A program made the translations under genes and the position numbers. From the NCBI RefSeq assembly GCF_016862995.1, contig NZ_BOOA01000009.1, forward strand, positions 62,001 through 126,000: DNA of 64,000 nt. Direction: 5' to 3'. The notes below the pieces were generated by a model that ran no database searches, had not been told where the DNA came from, and saw only the letters and a list, made by a program, of their open reading frames with translations. The DNA is from Acrocarpospora phusangensis. Its GTDB lineage: Bacteria > Actinomycetota > Actinomycetes > Streptosporangiales > Streptosporangiaceae. Each line of letters starts with the position of its first letter. Positions within the stretch are counted from its first letter, which is position 1. Of this stretch, positions 42,912 through 52,643 are shown in pieces.

Positions 42912-44828
42912 TCAGTTCAGGTCCAGGGCGACATCTAAGCGGAGGTAAGCGTCGATCCAGGTTTGTTCGGTTGTTTCGTCGGAGTTGTGGGTGCGCGTTG
43001 TGGCGAAGGTTGTGACGGCGTGGGCGATGCGGTGGAGGCCGAGGGTGGTCAGGTGGTGGGCTGCGGTGGTTAGGCGGGTGTCGTAGGTCGGGGGGAGGTG
43101 GGATAGGCCGTGGTGGGTTGCTTCGGCGAGGAGGGACCGGGTGTCGATCAGGGCTGTGGTGAGGGGGTCGGGATGGGCGGCTTCGGTGAGGGTGAGTCGG
43201 TGGCTTCCGCCGGGGGGTTGGAGGTCGGGGACGATGACTTGGCCGTTGGCCGCTAGGGCGAGTGGTTCGATGACGATGCCGCCTGCGGATCGGCTGACGA
43301 CGCCGCTGACGAAACGCAGGTCCTCGTCGGCGAGTGCGGTGGCCAGGGAGTCGAGGCGTCCGGGGGCGGCGCCGGTGTGAGTGGCTCGGATGGTGGCGGT
43401 GTTGCCCAGAGGGTCGGTGATGACGGCGTCGAGGCGTTGGTCGCCGGGGGCGTACGTGAGGGATTGCACCCCGGCGATGGTGATGGCTCGGACCAGTTCG
43501 GCTTCGACGCGGGGGCGGATGGGGCGGAGGGGGAGGGCGTCGAGTTCGCGGTTGAGGGCGGCGAAGTCGGTTACCCGCAGGGATTGGGGGAGGTCGTTCC
43601 AGTCGCCTCGGGAAGGGCTGACCGTGGTTTTGGAGATTCGGCCGGTGGCCAGGCGTACGGTACGGCTGGCGCTGCGGACGGCGGATTCCGTGACCAGGTT
43701 GCCGGTGGACAGGGCGGCCAGGGTGGACGAGGCGATGCGTCGTTGCGCGAGTGCCGGGCCGTCGTCGTCGCCGTCCCACTGGCGGCGGAGGACCAGGACC
43801 ATGGCGCTGTCGCTGTGGGCCAGGTAGACCTCGGCGATGCGCTGGTCGCCGAGGCCGCGGATCCGGCAGCCGAGGCTTTCCAGGCGGGCCCGGCGCAGCG
43901 GGGTCTCGGCGGCTTCGGCGGTGCCGAGCACGCTGCTGCGCAGGGTGGCGTCGGGCCGCGTCACCGCCCGGTGCCGGGCGTGGAGTTCGGCGATGTGGCC
44001 GGCGAGAAGTTCGGGCCGGTAGTGGGCGCTGCGGTCGCGGTAGGAGGCGAGTTGGTCGGCGAGGTCGCCGACGGCGAGCAGCGGCCAGCGGAGACCGGCG
44101 GCGTCCAGGTGGCGCCGCACGTCGGCGATGGTGGCGTCGAGGCCCTGGCCGAGATTGACCGCGCCCTCGCGCAGGACGGTGCCGGCCAGCCCGAGGGCTC
44201 GTTCGATCCCGGATCCGGTGCCGGCTTCGGCCTCGCCGCCGACGTCGACGCGTACTTCCAGAACGCCCGGGTGGAGTTCGTCGGCGACCCGGAACGCCCA
44301 CACGGCCAGGGCGATGACGTCGTCGCGGCTGCCGGCGACGGTGTCGGTGTGCACGAACCCGAGGTCGCCGGGGACCAGGAAGCGTACGGTCGCGGTGGCC
44401 AGTTCGACCTGCGGCACCGGGTCGGCGGGGGTCGCGCGGCGGACCCGCGCGGTGAACCCGGTCCTCTCCGTACGCCGGGCCGCGGCCATCAGGCGGGCAC
44501 CGATCCTGGCGGTGAGTTCGTCGTCGGTCACCTGCCCCGGTGACCAGGGCAGAGGCTCCGGGGAAGCCTCGGCGGGCAGGCGCTGGTACGCGAGGATCAC
44601 CCCGATGACGTGGCGGCAGACGCCGGCGGCCCCGCAGGTGCAGCGGGCCACGTCGAGGCCGCCGGGAGGAAGGCTCGCGGTCACGCCGTCGGGGAAACTG
44701 CCGTGCACGGTCCCGTCGTCGTCGGTACGAAGCTCCGGCGCGGCTTCCTTGCCGGCCCGTTTGACCAGGCCGCGATTGGTGAGCGCGGCGAGAGAGTCCG
44801 CCGTGAGCCCGAGCAGATCCGTCCTCAT
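42912..44828 (-). CDS. SWIM zinc-finger protein (YehQ-like)
   Basis: 638 residues. The SWIM finger is near residues 62-75 (ARCTCGAAGVCRHVIGVILA, CxC...CxH). The rest is a large alpha/beta region with no known catalytic motif. It is the last gene of the five-gene operon and overlaps the VWA gene stop by 4 bp (ATGA). In E. coli the corresponding gene is yehQ, of unknown function; SWIM fingers bind DNA or protein. A substrate-recognition role in the AAA-VWA machine is inference. Confidence 0.82.
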   Translation of the reverse strand: MRTDLLGLTADSLAALTNRGLVKRAGKEAAPELRTDDDGTVHGSFPDGVTASLPPGGLDVARCTCGAAGVCRHVIGVILAYQRLPAEASPEPLPWSPGQVTDDELTARIGARLMAAARRTERTGFTARVRRATPADPVPQVELATATVRFLVPGDLGFVHTDTVAGSRDDVIALAVWAFRVADELHPGVLEVRVDVGGEAEAGTGSGIERALGLAGTVLREGAVNLGQGLDATIADVRRHLDAAGLRWPLLAVGDLADQLASYRDRSAHYRPELLAGHIAELHARHRAVTRPDATLRSSVLGTAEAAETPLRRARLESLGCRIRGLGDQRIAEVYLAHSDSAMVLVLRRQWDGDDDGPALAQRRIASSTLAALSTGNLVTESAVRSASRTVRLATGRISKTTVSPSRGDWNDLPQSLRVTDFAALNRELDALPLRPIRPRVEAELVRAITIAGVQSLTYAPGDQRLDAVITDPLGNTATIRATHTGAAPGRLDSLATALADEDLRFVSGVVSRSAGGIVIEPLALAANGQVIVPDLQPPGGSHRLTLTEAAHPDPLTTALIDTRSLLAEATHHGLSHLPPTYDTRLTTAAHHLTTLGLHRIAHAVTTFATTRTHNSDETTEQTWIDAYLRLDVALDLN

Positions 44829-45943
44829 CGGCCCACGTTCTCCGCCACGAAGGACGCCAGCTCGCCGGGTGTCATCGCACCCACGTACGCGCCGACATCG
44901 GCCAGACGCTGCGCCAGCTCCCGGTCGTACGCGGGATTGGCCTGCTCGTCGAGGGCGGCCAGGCCCAGCACCTTGCTCCCCTGCTCCACCAGGTCGCGTA
45001 CGACACGGACCAGCCGATGCGGATCGCCGCCCTCGTAGAAGTCGGAGATCAGCACGACGATCGCCCGCCGCGGCTGATCCACCAGGCCCGCCCCGTACGC
45101 CGCCGCCCGGGCGATGTCCGTCCCCCCGCCGAGCTGGACCTTCATCAGCAACTCCACCGGATCGTCCACATCAGCGGTCAGATCCACCACATCGGTGTCG
45201 AAGGCGACCAAATGGGTGCGTACGCCGGGCAACCCCCACAGGCAGGCCGCCGTCACCGCCGAGTGAATCACCGACTCGACCATCGACCCGGACTGGTCGA
45301 CGAGCAGGATCACCTGCCACTGCTCCAGGTGGCGGCGCGTACGGGAGAAGAAGTACGGGGTCTCGATGACCACCTTGCCGGTGTCGGGCTGGTACCGGCC
45401 GAGGTTGGCGCGCAGGGTCCTGACCATGTCGAAGTTCCGGGCCAGCTTCATCCGGCCGGGCCGCCGCACCTTCGTGCCGGAGAACGCGCTCCGGACCTCG
45501 GTGGCGAGCTTCTCCATCAGCTGCCGGACGACCTGTTCCACGATCCGCCTGGCCAGCCGCAGCACCTGCGGATTCATCAGGTGCTTGGTCCGCAGCACCG
45601 CCTTGAGCAGCGCGGGATTGGGTTCGATGCGCGCCAGCACGGCCGGGTCGGTTACCACGTCGTGGATCTCGTACCGTTCGATGGCGTCGCGCTGGAGTCG
45701 TTCGACGGTCTCCTTGGGGAACAGCCGGGTGATGTCGTCGAGCCAGTCGAAGGTGGTCAGCGTGGACTCGCCGGTCCCGCCTTGCCGTACGCCACGGCGG
45801 CGCAGGTCATCGTCGCGGCCGTAGAGCCAGTCCATGGCGGCGTCGCGGGCGGCGGCCTCCGGGTCGAGCCGCTGCCCGCCGAGGCAGACGCTGCCCGGCT
45901 CGCCGAGCAGCAGACGCCACCGTTCCAGGGTGGGGTCGGTCAT
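44825..45943 (-). CDS. VWA-domain protein (YehP-like)
   Basis: 372 residues. The C-terminal VWA domain carries the MIDAS motif VILLVDQSGSMVESVIHSAV (DxSxS), with GGGTDIARAAAYG and VLISDFYEGGDP completing the metal site. The N-terminal 190 residues are helical. VWA proteins pair with MoxR AAA ATPases, here encoded two genes upstream. ATG 45943 overlaps the DUF5682 stop by 4 bp. Equivalent to E. coli yehP by domain and position. Confidence 0.88.
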   Translation of the reverse strand: MTDPTLERWRLLLGEPGSVCLGGQRLDPEAAARDAAMDWLYGRDDDLRRRGVRQGGTGESTLTTFDWLDDITRLFPKETVERLQRDAIERYEIHDVVTDPAVLARIEPNPALLKAVLRTKHLMNPQVLRLARRIVEQVVRQLMEKLATEVRSAFSGTKVRRPGRMKLARNFDMVRTLRANLGRYQPDTGKVVIETPYFFSRTRRHLEQWQVILLVDQSGSMVESVIHSAVTAACLWGLPGVRTHLVAFDTDVVDLTADVDDPVELLMKVQLGGGTDIARAAAYGAGLVDQPRRAIVVLISDFYEGGDPHRLVRVVRDLVEQGSKVLGLAALDEQANPAYDRELAQRLADVGAYVGAMTPGELASFVAENVGR

Positions 45944-48183
45944 GAGGTGATCAGTCCTTCCCGGCGCAGTGCCGCCTCGACCCGCTCGTCCAGTGCCATA
46001 CCGGCGGCCACCAGGTCCGGTGCCGCGTCCAGCCGCATCAGGTCCCACCCGGACGCGCCGCCGGCGCGCCGCTCGACCAGGCGCGTGGCGATGAGGTGCC
46101 GTTCGCGCGGGGGGAAGAAGCCGAACGCCTGGCGCAGCGCGGGCAGGGCCACCAGGAACTCGTGGTCGGTCATCCCGCCGACCAGCTCGTCGAGGAGCTC
46201 CAGCATGCCGTCGGTGTGCAGGACCTCTTCGCGGGCGAGTGCGAACAGCCCGGCCAGCCAGTCCCCGGCGGATGCGGGGACGAACGCGCCGCGCACCGCA
46301 CGGGCGGGGTCCGCGGCAGCCGTACCGCGCAGGGACCAGCCGAGGCCCAGCGAGGCTCCGCGCAGGTCGGGTGGGGCCTCCTGGCTGGCGGCGAGCCGGT
46401 CGGCGACGCCGAGCGCCGCGTCCCGGTCCAGCCCGAGTGAGGCGCCGGCGTGCCTGAGGGCGTCGCGTACGGCCATCACGGCGTTGATGCGCGGGAGGTC
46501 GGCCGGCGCGGGCCCGCCGCGTACGCCTTCGGCCAGCCACAGCGCCCGCCGGGTGGCGGCCCGCACGATCGTCCCCACGGTGGTGCTCCCGCTGGTACGG
46601 AACAGGTGGTCGTGACGCCACATCGCCAGCGCGACGGTGAGGGTACGCCCGAGCGGTCCCAGATCGACCGCCGCGCCGACCGCCCGCGCCAGGTCGTCCA
46701 GCACCTGGCCGGTCAGTTCGCCGATGCCGCACAGCGCCGTGTCGAACAGGACGTCGGCCAGCTGGTCCAGATCCGCGCCCCTGATCCGTTCGGCCAGGGC
46801 GGCGGCCGCCGCCTCCTGCGGATCCACGCCATACCCACCCGCCTCGATCAGGGCGGGCAGCCGGTCGTCGGAGTCGGTCAGCGACCACCGTTCGACCAGC
46901 TCCGTCCCGCCTGCCGGGCGGGGTCCCGACGTGCGCGCGACGCCGGGGATCCGCAGCACCCGCAGCCGGTGCAGCAACCGGCTGCGCTCCCGGTCGGCCT
47001 CCTCGCCGAGGTCGAGCCGTTCCTCACCCGGACCGCCCAGCACCGCGAGAACCGCGTGGACCAGCGGCGGCAACGGGGTCGAGCGATGCAGGCGGCCCAC
47101 CCGGTCGCCGCTGAGAGCCGCGATCATCTCCACGATCACCGGATGGCTGCCGGCCCGCAGCGGGCCGCGGGCCGCCCAGGGCAGCGGGGTCTCGATCGCC
47201 TCGCTGACGAGGGCACCGGCCAGGCCGTCCAGCACATCGACCCGGGCCGGATGCGGATGTCCGCGCATCAGCGCGAGCCCGTCCGCGGTGGCCCGGGCGG
47301 CGATCAGGTCCGCGGTGGACACCGGCTGGCGGCGGGCGCGCAGCCGGGCCGTCACCCGCTCGGTGAGCCCCCGGGCGGCGTCGGCGGGACCGGACTCCCA
47401 CAGGTGCTGGTAGTACCCCGGCGACGGCATCCCCGACTGGTATCCGTCGAAGGCGTCCAGCCGCTGGAACGAGTACGGCACCAGGTAACTGCCGACGGTC
47501 GCCTCCGCGGGCGGTTCCGGCATCTCCGGCCAGCTCCGGTCCCCCTGCTCGGCCAGCCGGATCAACGCGGGCCGGTGGAACCCGCCCGTGACCACGACCA
47601 CCGGCCGGTCGCCCGCGTCGGCGACGGCGGCCCGGACCCACTGCGCCATGTACGCCTCACGGGCCAGGTCGTCCGGCCCGGCCCGCGTGTCCCCGCGCAC
47701 CAGCTCGAAGTAGGTGGCCAGCCGTTCCGCCAGCCCGTCGTCCGGCTCGATCTCGAACAGGTGGTCCCACAACGCGTCCACGTTGTCCACCGCGAAGGTA
47801 CGGCACAGCCGCCCGGTCACCTCGCTGTACCGCGCCTCGGCGTCGGCGTACCGGTTGCGGACGTCGGCCAGCGCCGGATGCCAGGCGGGCAGGTCGATGA
47901 AACGCAGCTCGGCGCCGGCCTCGTGCCCCGCGGTCAGCGCCGTCCACTCCGGGGAGTAGTCGCACAGCGGCGTCCACGACCCGTGGCGCCGTTCCGGATC
48001 CCGGTAGCTCGTGTAGACGGCGATCGGCAGCTCGTGACCCAGCAGCAGCTCGTCCATCCGGTGGTTCATGTCCGCCGGTCCCTCGACCAGCACGTACGCG
48101 GGCCGTACGGAACGGATGGTGTCGGCGACCAGCCGGGCGCAGGCGGGACTGTGGTGCCGTACGCCGAGGAACGTGACCGTCAT
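45940..48183 (-). CDS. DUF5682 family protein (YehM-like)
   Basis: 747 residues. The start MTVTFLGVRHHSPACARLVA and YVLVEGPADMNHRMDELLLG, together with the FIDLPAWHPAL and VVVTGGFHRPALIRL segments, recall the ChaN/TraB/EreA-like Glu-His metal fold. These blocks define DUF5682; the rest is helical. ATG 48183 is used because the upstream frame overlaps the AAA gene. It overlaps the VWA gene by 4 bp and follows the MoxR gene by 2 bp. Counterpart of E. coli yehM; enzymatic activity unproven. Confidence 0.82.
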   Translation of the reverse strand: MTVTFLGVRHHSPACARLVADTIRSVRPAYVLVEGPADMNHRMDELLLGHELPIAVYTSYRDPERRHGSWTPLCDYSPEWTALTAGHEAGAELRFIDLPAWHPALADVRNRYADAEARYSEVTGRLCRTFAVDNVDALWDHLFEIEPDDGLAERLATYFELVRGDTRAGPDDLAREAYMAQWVRAAVADAGDRPVVVVTGGFHRPALIRLAEQGDRSWPEMPEPPAEATVGSYLVPYSFQRLDAFDGYQSGMPSPGYYQHLWESGPADAARGLTERVTARLRARRQPVSTADLIAARATADGLALMRGHPHPARVDVLDGLAGALVSEAIETPLPWAARGPLRAGSHPVIVEMIAALSGDRVGRLHRSTPLPPLVHAVLAVLGGPGEERLDLGEEADRERSRLLHRLRVLRIPGVARTSGPRPAGGTELVERWSLTDSDDRLPALIEAGGYGVDPQEAAAAALAERIRGADLDQLADVLFDTALCGIGELTGQVLDDLARAVGAAVDLGPLGRTLTVALAMWRHDHLFRTSGSTTVGTIVRAATRRALWLAEGVRGGPAPADLPRINAVMAVRDALRHAGASLGLDRDAALGVADRLAASQEAPPDLRGASLGLGWSLRGTAAADPARAVRGAFVPASAGDWLAGLFALAREEVLHTDGMLELLDELVGGMTDHEFLVALPALRQAFGFFPPRERHLIATRLVERRAGGASGWDLMRLDAAPDLVAAGMALDERVEAALRREGLITS

Positions 48184-48185
48184 CG

Positions 48186-49262
48186 TCAGCCCGGCAGGAG
48201 GTGGCGGGCTTCGTACAGGGCCTTCCACTGGTCGCCGTGGCGGCGCTGTTCCAGGTATCTGCGGAGTTTCGCCAGGTCCTCCTGGTTGTCCTTGGCCGCC
48301 GTACCGGCGAGGCAGGAGACCAGGTCGGCGGCGGTGCCGGGCTCGCCGCGCAGGAACCAGCCGCGCAGGCCGACGGCGTGCGCGACCGAGACGGCCTCGG
48401 CGGTGCTCATCACCGCCGACAGCCGGTCGGTGGCGTCACCGCGCGCGGTCTGCCCTTCGCGCAGCTCCCGGAACGCGGTGACCAGGACCTCCAGCACGTC
48501 CCGCCGGGGCGGCGCGCCCACGCCCGAGCGCTTCAGGAGCGCGGTGGCCTCCGCCTCGACCAGCCGCAGCTCGGTGTCGAAGTCGGCGATCGGGAAGACC
48601 GTCTCGAAGTTGAACCGCCGTTTGAGCGCGGCGCTCATCTCGTTGACGCCGCGGTCGCGGGTGTTGGCGGTGGCGATGACGGTGAACCCCTCCTGCGCGA
48701 ACACCATCGCCTCCGGACCGTTCAGTTCCGGCACGGAGAGCACCCGGTCAGACAGCGGCGACAGCAGGCAGTCCTGCACCTCCAGCGGGCACCGGGTGAT
48801 CTCCTCGAAGCGCACCACCTTGCCCTCGGCCATGCCGCGCAGCAGCGGAGCGGCCACCAGCGCCCGGGTGGACGGCCCTTCGGCGACCAGCAGCGCGTAG
48901 TTCCACGAGTATTTGATCTGGTCCTCGGTGGTGGCCGCGCCGCCCTGGATGGTGAGCGTCGAGGTTCCGCTCACCGCCGCGGCGAGCAGCTCGGACAGCA
49001 GCGACTTCGCCGTGCCGGGCTCGCCCACCAGCATCAGCCCGCGGTTGGTCGCGAGCGTCACCAGGGATCGGTCGATCAGCGAGGGATCGCCCACGAACTT
49101 GCGGCTGACGCCCAGCTTCTCGTCCCCGAGGACGAAGCGCCGGGCGGCTCGCAGGCTCAGCGCCCAGCCGGGCGGCCGGTCGTCGGTGTCGTTCTCCCGC
49201 AGCCGGGCCAGCTCGTCGGCGTAGCGGATCTCGGCCGGGGGCCGCTGGATGTGCTCGTTCAT
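48186..49262 (-). CDS. MoxR-type AAA ATPase (YehL-like)
   Basis: 358 residues. Walker A is LMLVGEPGTAKSLL (near residue 80), Walker B KVVRFEEITRCPLEVQD, sensor 1 TVIATANTRDRGVNEMSAAL and the arginine finger region ALKRRFNFETVFPI. MoxR ATPases act as remodelling chaperones with a VWA partner. It overlaps the DUF4132 gene by 4 bp and precedes DUF5682 by 2 bp. Counterpart of E. coli yehL. Confidence 0.9.
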   Translation of the reverse strand: MNEHIQRPPAEIRYADELARLRENDTDDRPPGWALSLRAARRFVLGDEKLGVSRKFVGDPSLIDRSLVTLATNRGLMLVGEPGTAKSLLSELLAAAVSGTSTLTIQGGAATTEDQIKYSWNYALLVAEGPSTRALVAAPLLRGMAEGKVVRFEEITRCPLEVQDCLLSPLSDRVLSVPELNGPEAMVFAQEGFTVIATANTRDRGVNEMSAALKRRFNFETVFPIADFDTELRLVEAEATALLKRSGVGAPPRRDVLEVLVTAFRELREGQTARGDATDRLSAVMSTAEAVSVAHAVGLRGWFLRGEPGTAADLVSCLAGTAAKDNQEDLAKLRRYLEQRRHGDQWKALYEARHLLPG

Positions 49263-52200
49263 CGGGTGATCTCCCGGAGGTCACGCAGGATCTCGGAGAC
49301 GGTGATCGGGTCGAGGCCGTCGAGGGAGATTCCCTCCAGGGTCTGCTCCTCGGCGAAGTCGAGGTAGCCGACCGCGATGCCCGGAATGATGCCGATCGTG
49401 ATGGTCCGGCCGTCGGGCACGTCCCGCTCGATCCAGCACTGGATGCCGGCGTCCTGGGGGCTACCTCGCCGCCAGCCCCGCCGTTCCAGGCCGACCACCT
49501 TGACGGTGGGGACTTTGGCTTCACTGATTTCCGCGAGCAGCGTCTCGTCCGGGGCGTACGTCTCCCGGCCGAGTTGCGGGAACGGCTGGAGGATCTCGTA
49601 GTCGGCGAACACCTCGGCCCAGGCGGCCAGCTCCTCGCCGAGCTCCAGCGGGTGCGCCACCCCGACGACGGCCTCGTCGGGCAGGGTCAGCGTGTCGTCC
49701 TCGACGTCGGCGAAACTGCGGTCCTCGGCCACGCGCAGCGCTCCCGTGAGCCGGCCTGACGCGTCGTAGAGGCCCCACACCAGCCGCCGTACGATGTGCC
49801 AGAGCAGCGGGTGGCCGACGAGCAGCCGCCTGAACTCCGCACCGGTCCAGCGGCGCCGGGTCACCATGGCCTGCTCCAGCCGGCGGATGTTGTCCGAGGC
49901 CACGGCGCGCACGTCCTTCTTCAGCCCGGCGAACCGCTGGGAGGCGGCGGGCGCGAGCTCCGGATCGTCGTTCGCCCCCGGCTTGGGCAGGTTCTTGAGC
50001 CGCTTCCCGGCGGCGTCCGTCACGTACGGCTTGAGCTGCTCGTCGAAGCCGACGACGAACCGCCTGCGGCCGTAGTCGAGGGTCAGGCTGCCGTCGGCGG
50101 ACAGCCCGAAGTCGGGCACCAGCCGGTCGGCCAGCTCCTGCGGCGTCAGGCCCAGCTCCGCGGCCACCTCGTCCATCTTCTGCCTGGCCCGGTTCTTGAG
50201 CCCGCTGAACTTGACCTTCTCGGCGATGCCGTGCAGGTTCATCAGCGCGACCTCGGAGCCGATGGCGGCCAGCAGGTCCAGACCCGCGACCGCCCGCGTG
50301 TGCCCGCCCTCACCAGGCCAAACCCTGATCAGCGGCGTCAGCCGCCGTACGGTCTCGTCGTCGCCGAGCAACCCCAGCGCGTCCATGATCCAGCTCTCCT
50401 TGGACGGGTAGCCGGCCGCCTGCCAGCGCTGGAACAGCGCCCAGCTGAAGTCCGCGAGGCTGCGGCTGTCGCAGGCCTCCTTGACCAGCGCGAGCCCGAG
50501 GTACGGATCACCGGGCCGGGAGATCGCCAGCATGGTCATGAGATGGCGGACCGACTCGGCCGGCAGCGGGGCCGTGTCGCCGCGCAGGTGGATCGGCGTC
50601 AGGATCGCGACCTCGGTCCACTCGGGCAGCGCGGGGATCTTGGCGGGCAGCGCGTCGAGCGGGTCGGCCGAGAGCAGGTCGGCGACCGCGGTCTCGGCGA
50701 CGGGGCCGTAACCCGCGGCGGCCCGCACCACGACGTCACGGCCGCCGCCCGCGGCCAGCGCCGCCAGCGCCTGCTCGGCCTGCCTCCGGGCCATGCCCGG
50801 TTTGCCCAGGGCCGCCGGGATCAGCGCCCTGGCAGCGGCCTCGGGGTGGCGTGCCAGCCACGCCAGCGCGGTGGCCCGTACCGACTTCAGCCGGGCCAGC
50901 CACTCGGCCATCAGCACGGCGACCTCCGGGCCGGCGAACGGGAGGAGCGCCGAGGCGATCGTGCCGGGGTTGCGCCGGGCGCTCTCCAGCACCAGGGGCA
51001 GCGCCGCCAGTTCGAACCGGGCGACCACCCTCGGCATCCATTCGGAGGCGCCCCAATGGTCGGACGGGCGCCACTTCCCGATCAGCGGTGCGGCCAGGTC
51101 CTCGGGCCCGGCGACGAACAGGGAGATCTCGTCGTACCAGTGGCCCTTCTGGCCGGCGTCGATCTTGTCGGCGATCTGCTTCCAGCTGTGGGACCAGCCG
51201 CGCTCGTCCCATGAACTCTGTCCCGGCTTGGCCAGACGCCAGTTGTCGCGCTCGCCCGGCGCCCACACCACGGCATGCTCGTCGGCACAGACCAGGTCGT
51301 TCACGACGACCGGCTTGCGGGCTTTACGCGGGCGGGTCCACGGCGGGCTGACCAGCACCCCGGGCAGAGCCTCCAGCGGAGCGGTGGCGACGGTCGCGGC
51401 GGCTGCGATCTTGTTGATCCGCTCGGCGGCGGCCGTGTCGTCGATGTTCGCGAGCACCTCGGCCACCAGGCCGGGATGGGCCAGCACGTGGGCGCGCAGC
51501 AGCAGGTCCGCGACCTTGCCCCCGGTGGCGGCCATCATCCGCATCGCCCGGCGCGGGAAGCGGGCCGCCGCGCGCAGGACGGCCGGCTGGGCGAACTTGT
51601 GGTCGATCCGGTCGAGAAGCGCCCGCATCGCCGCGTCGGACGGCAGTTCGGCGAGCACGCCCAGCAGCCGCCGCTGGCTGTCGGTGTCGTAGAGGTCGTC
51701 GAACCATCCGGCCAGCACCGGCACGGCCTCGACCCCCATGCCGTCGACGATCGTGCCGGGCAGCGCGAGGGAGTTCATCACGGAGTGACCCCGCACGTGT
51801 CTCGCGATGATCGCCGCGTGCTCCGGCGTGCTGATCGCGGGAACCAGGGCGAAGGCGAGACCCGGATTGACGTGGTCCACGTCGGCGCAGTCGGCCGAAA
51901 CCCAGTCGAGCTCGGCCGGCACCATGGAGGAGGCCGCCACCCGGTGGCGGAGTCCGCCTTCCCTGCTGACCGCCAGTGCCGCGACGACCTCGGCGTACTC
52001 GGCGTCCGACGCGCCCGCGAGGCCGGCGCGGACCCGGGCGGCGATGTCCAGCCCGTACCAGTTGTACCAGTGGTGCGCGGACTCGCTGTCGGCCAGCCGC
52101 CGGACCGGCCGATCGTGCCCGTTGCTCTCGAACGTCAGTGAGGCCACCTCGGTCACGGCCACCGCCGCGAAGACCAGGCCACGTTCGGCCAGCCAGGCTT

Positions 52201-52546
52201 CGGCGAAGAGCACCCGATGGTCCCAGGGAATGGACGCGGCCAGGATCTTGGCGACCACGGCGGCGCCCAGCGGCGTGGCGCCCGAGTCCCCGGCCAGGTA
52301 CGCCGTGCCAGCCGAGGCGAACTCCGGGTCGGCGCACTTCGCCAGCGAGTCGACGATCAGCTGCCGATGCTCGTCCACCTTCGCGGCGAGTTGCTTGGGC
52401 GCGTCCGCGTCCGGCCGTTTCACGGCGACCTTCGCGCCGCCGCGCCGCGGATGGAGAGCGCGCAGCCACGCGGCCGGCATCGTCAGCCGGTCCTCATCCT
52501 CGACGTCGACGCCGCCGACATGGGTCAGCATCCGATCTGCGGTCAT
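49259..52546 (-). CDS. DUF4132 protein (YehI/MolR-like)
   Basis: 1095 residues. HEAT-like helical repeats with FRPALL-type turns (AARALIPAALGKPGMARRQA, LLSADPLDALPAKIPALPEW) fill the middle. The C-terminal DUF4132 domain (about 850-1080) contains FRRLLVGHPLLWHIVRRLVW, GLYDASGRLTGALRVAEDRS and VVGVAHPLELGEELAAWAEV. ATG 52546 follows CGTGGAGGTATCGGC, a strong site, and is preferred to longer starts. It is the first and largest gene of the operon and has an uninterrupted frame. Counterpart of E. coli yehI; no WGR domain is visible at its N-terminus. Confidence 0.85.
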   Translation of the reverse strand: MTADRMLTHVGGVDVEDEDRLTMPAAWLRALHPRRGGAKVAVKRPDADAPKQLAAKVDEHRQLIVDSLAKCADPEFASAGTAYLAGDSGATPLGAAVVAKILAASIPWDHRVLFAEAWLAERGLVFAAVAVTEVASLTFESNGHDRPVRRLADSESAHHWYNWYGLDIAARVRAGLAGASDAEYAEVVAALAVSREGGLRHRVAASSMVPAELDWVSADCADVDHVNPGLAFALVPAISTPEHAAIIARHVRGHSVMNSLALPGTIVDGMGVEAVPVLAGWFDDLYDTDSQRRLLGVLAELPSDAAMRALLDRIDHKFAQPAVLRAAARFPRRAMRMMAATGGKVADLLLRAHVLAHPGLVAEVLANIDDTAAAERINKIAAAATVATAPLEALPGVLVSPPWTRPRKARKPVVVNDLVCADEHAVVWAPGERDNWRLAKPGQSSWDERGWSHSWKQIADKIDAGQKGHWYDEISLFVAGPEDLAAPLIGKWRPSDHWGASEWMPRVVARFELAALPLVLESARRNPGTIASALLPFAGPEVAVLMAEWLARLKSVRATALAWLARHPEAAARALIPAALGKPGMARRQAEQALAALAAGGGRDVVVRAAAGYGPVAETAVADLLSADPLDALPAKIPALPEWTEVAILTPIHLRGDTAPLPAESVRHLMTMLAISRPGDPYLGLALVKEACDSRSLADFSWALFQRWQAAGYPSKESWIMDALGLLGDDETVRRLTPLIRVWPGEGGHTRAVAGLDLLAAIGSEVALMNLHGIAEKVKFSGLKNRARQKMDEVAAELGLTPQELADRLVPDFGLSADGSLTLDYGRRRFVVGFDEQLKPYVTDAAGKRLKNLPKPGANDDPELAPAASQRFAGLKKDVRAVASDNIRRLEQAMVTRRRWTGAEFRRLLVGHPLLWHIVRRLVWGLYDASGRLTGALRVAEDRSFADVEDDTLTLPDEAVVGVAHPLELGEELAAWAEVFADYEILQPFPQLGRETYAPDETLLAEISEAKVPTVKVVGLERRGWRRGSPQDAGIQCWIERDVPDGRTITIGIIPGIAVGYLDFAEEQTLEGISLDGLDPITVSEILRDLREITR

Positions 52547-52643
52547 GCCGATACCTCCACGCTGTATCTCGCCGACGCTCATCCTCGTGATCGTCAGCGG
52601 CGAGTATTGCGCGAATGACCGACAAAACAGCATTTGTCGCGGG

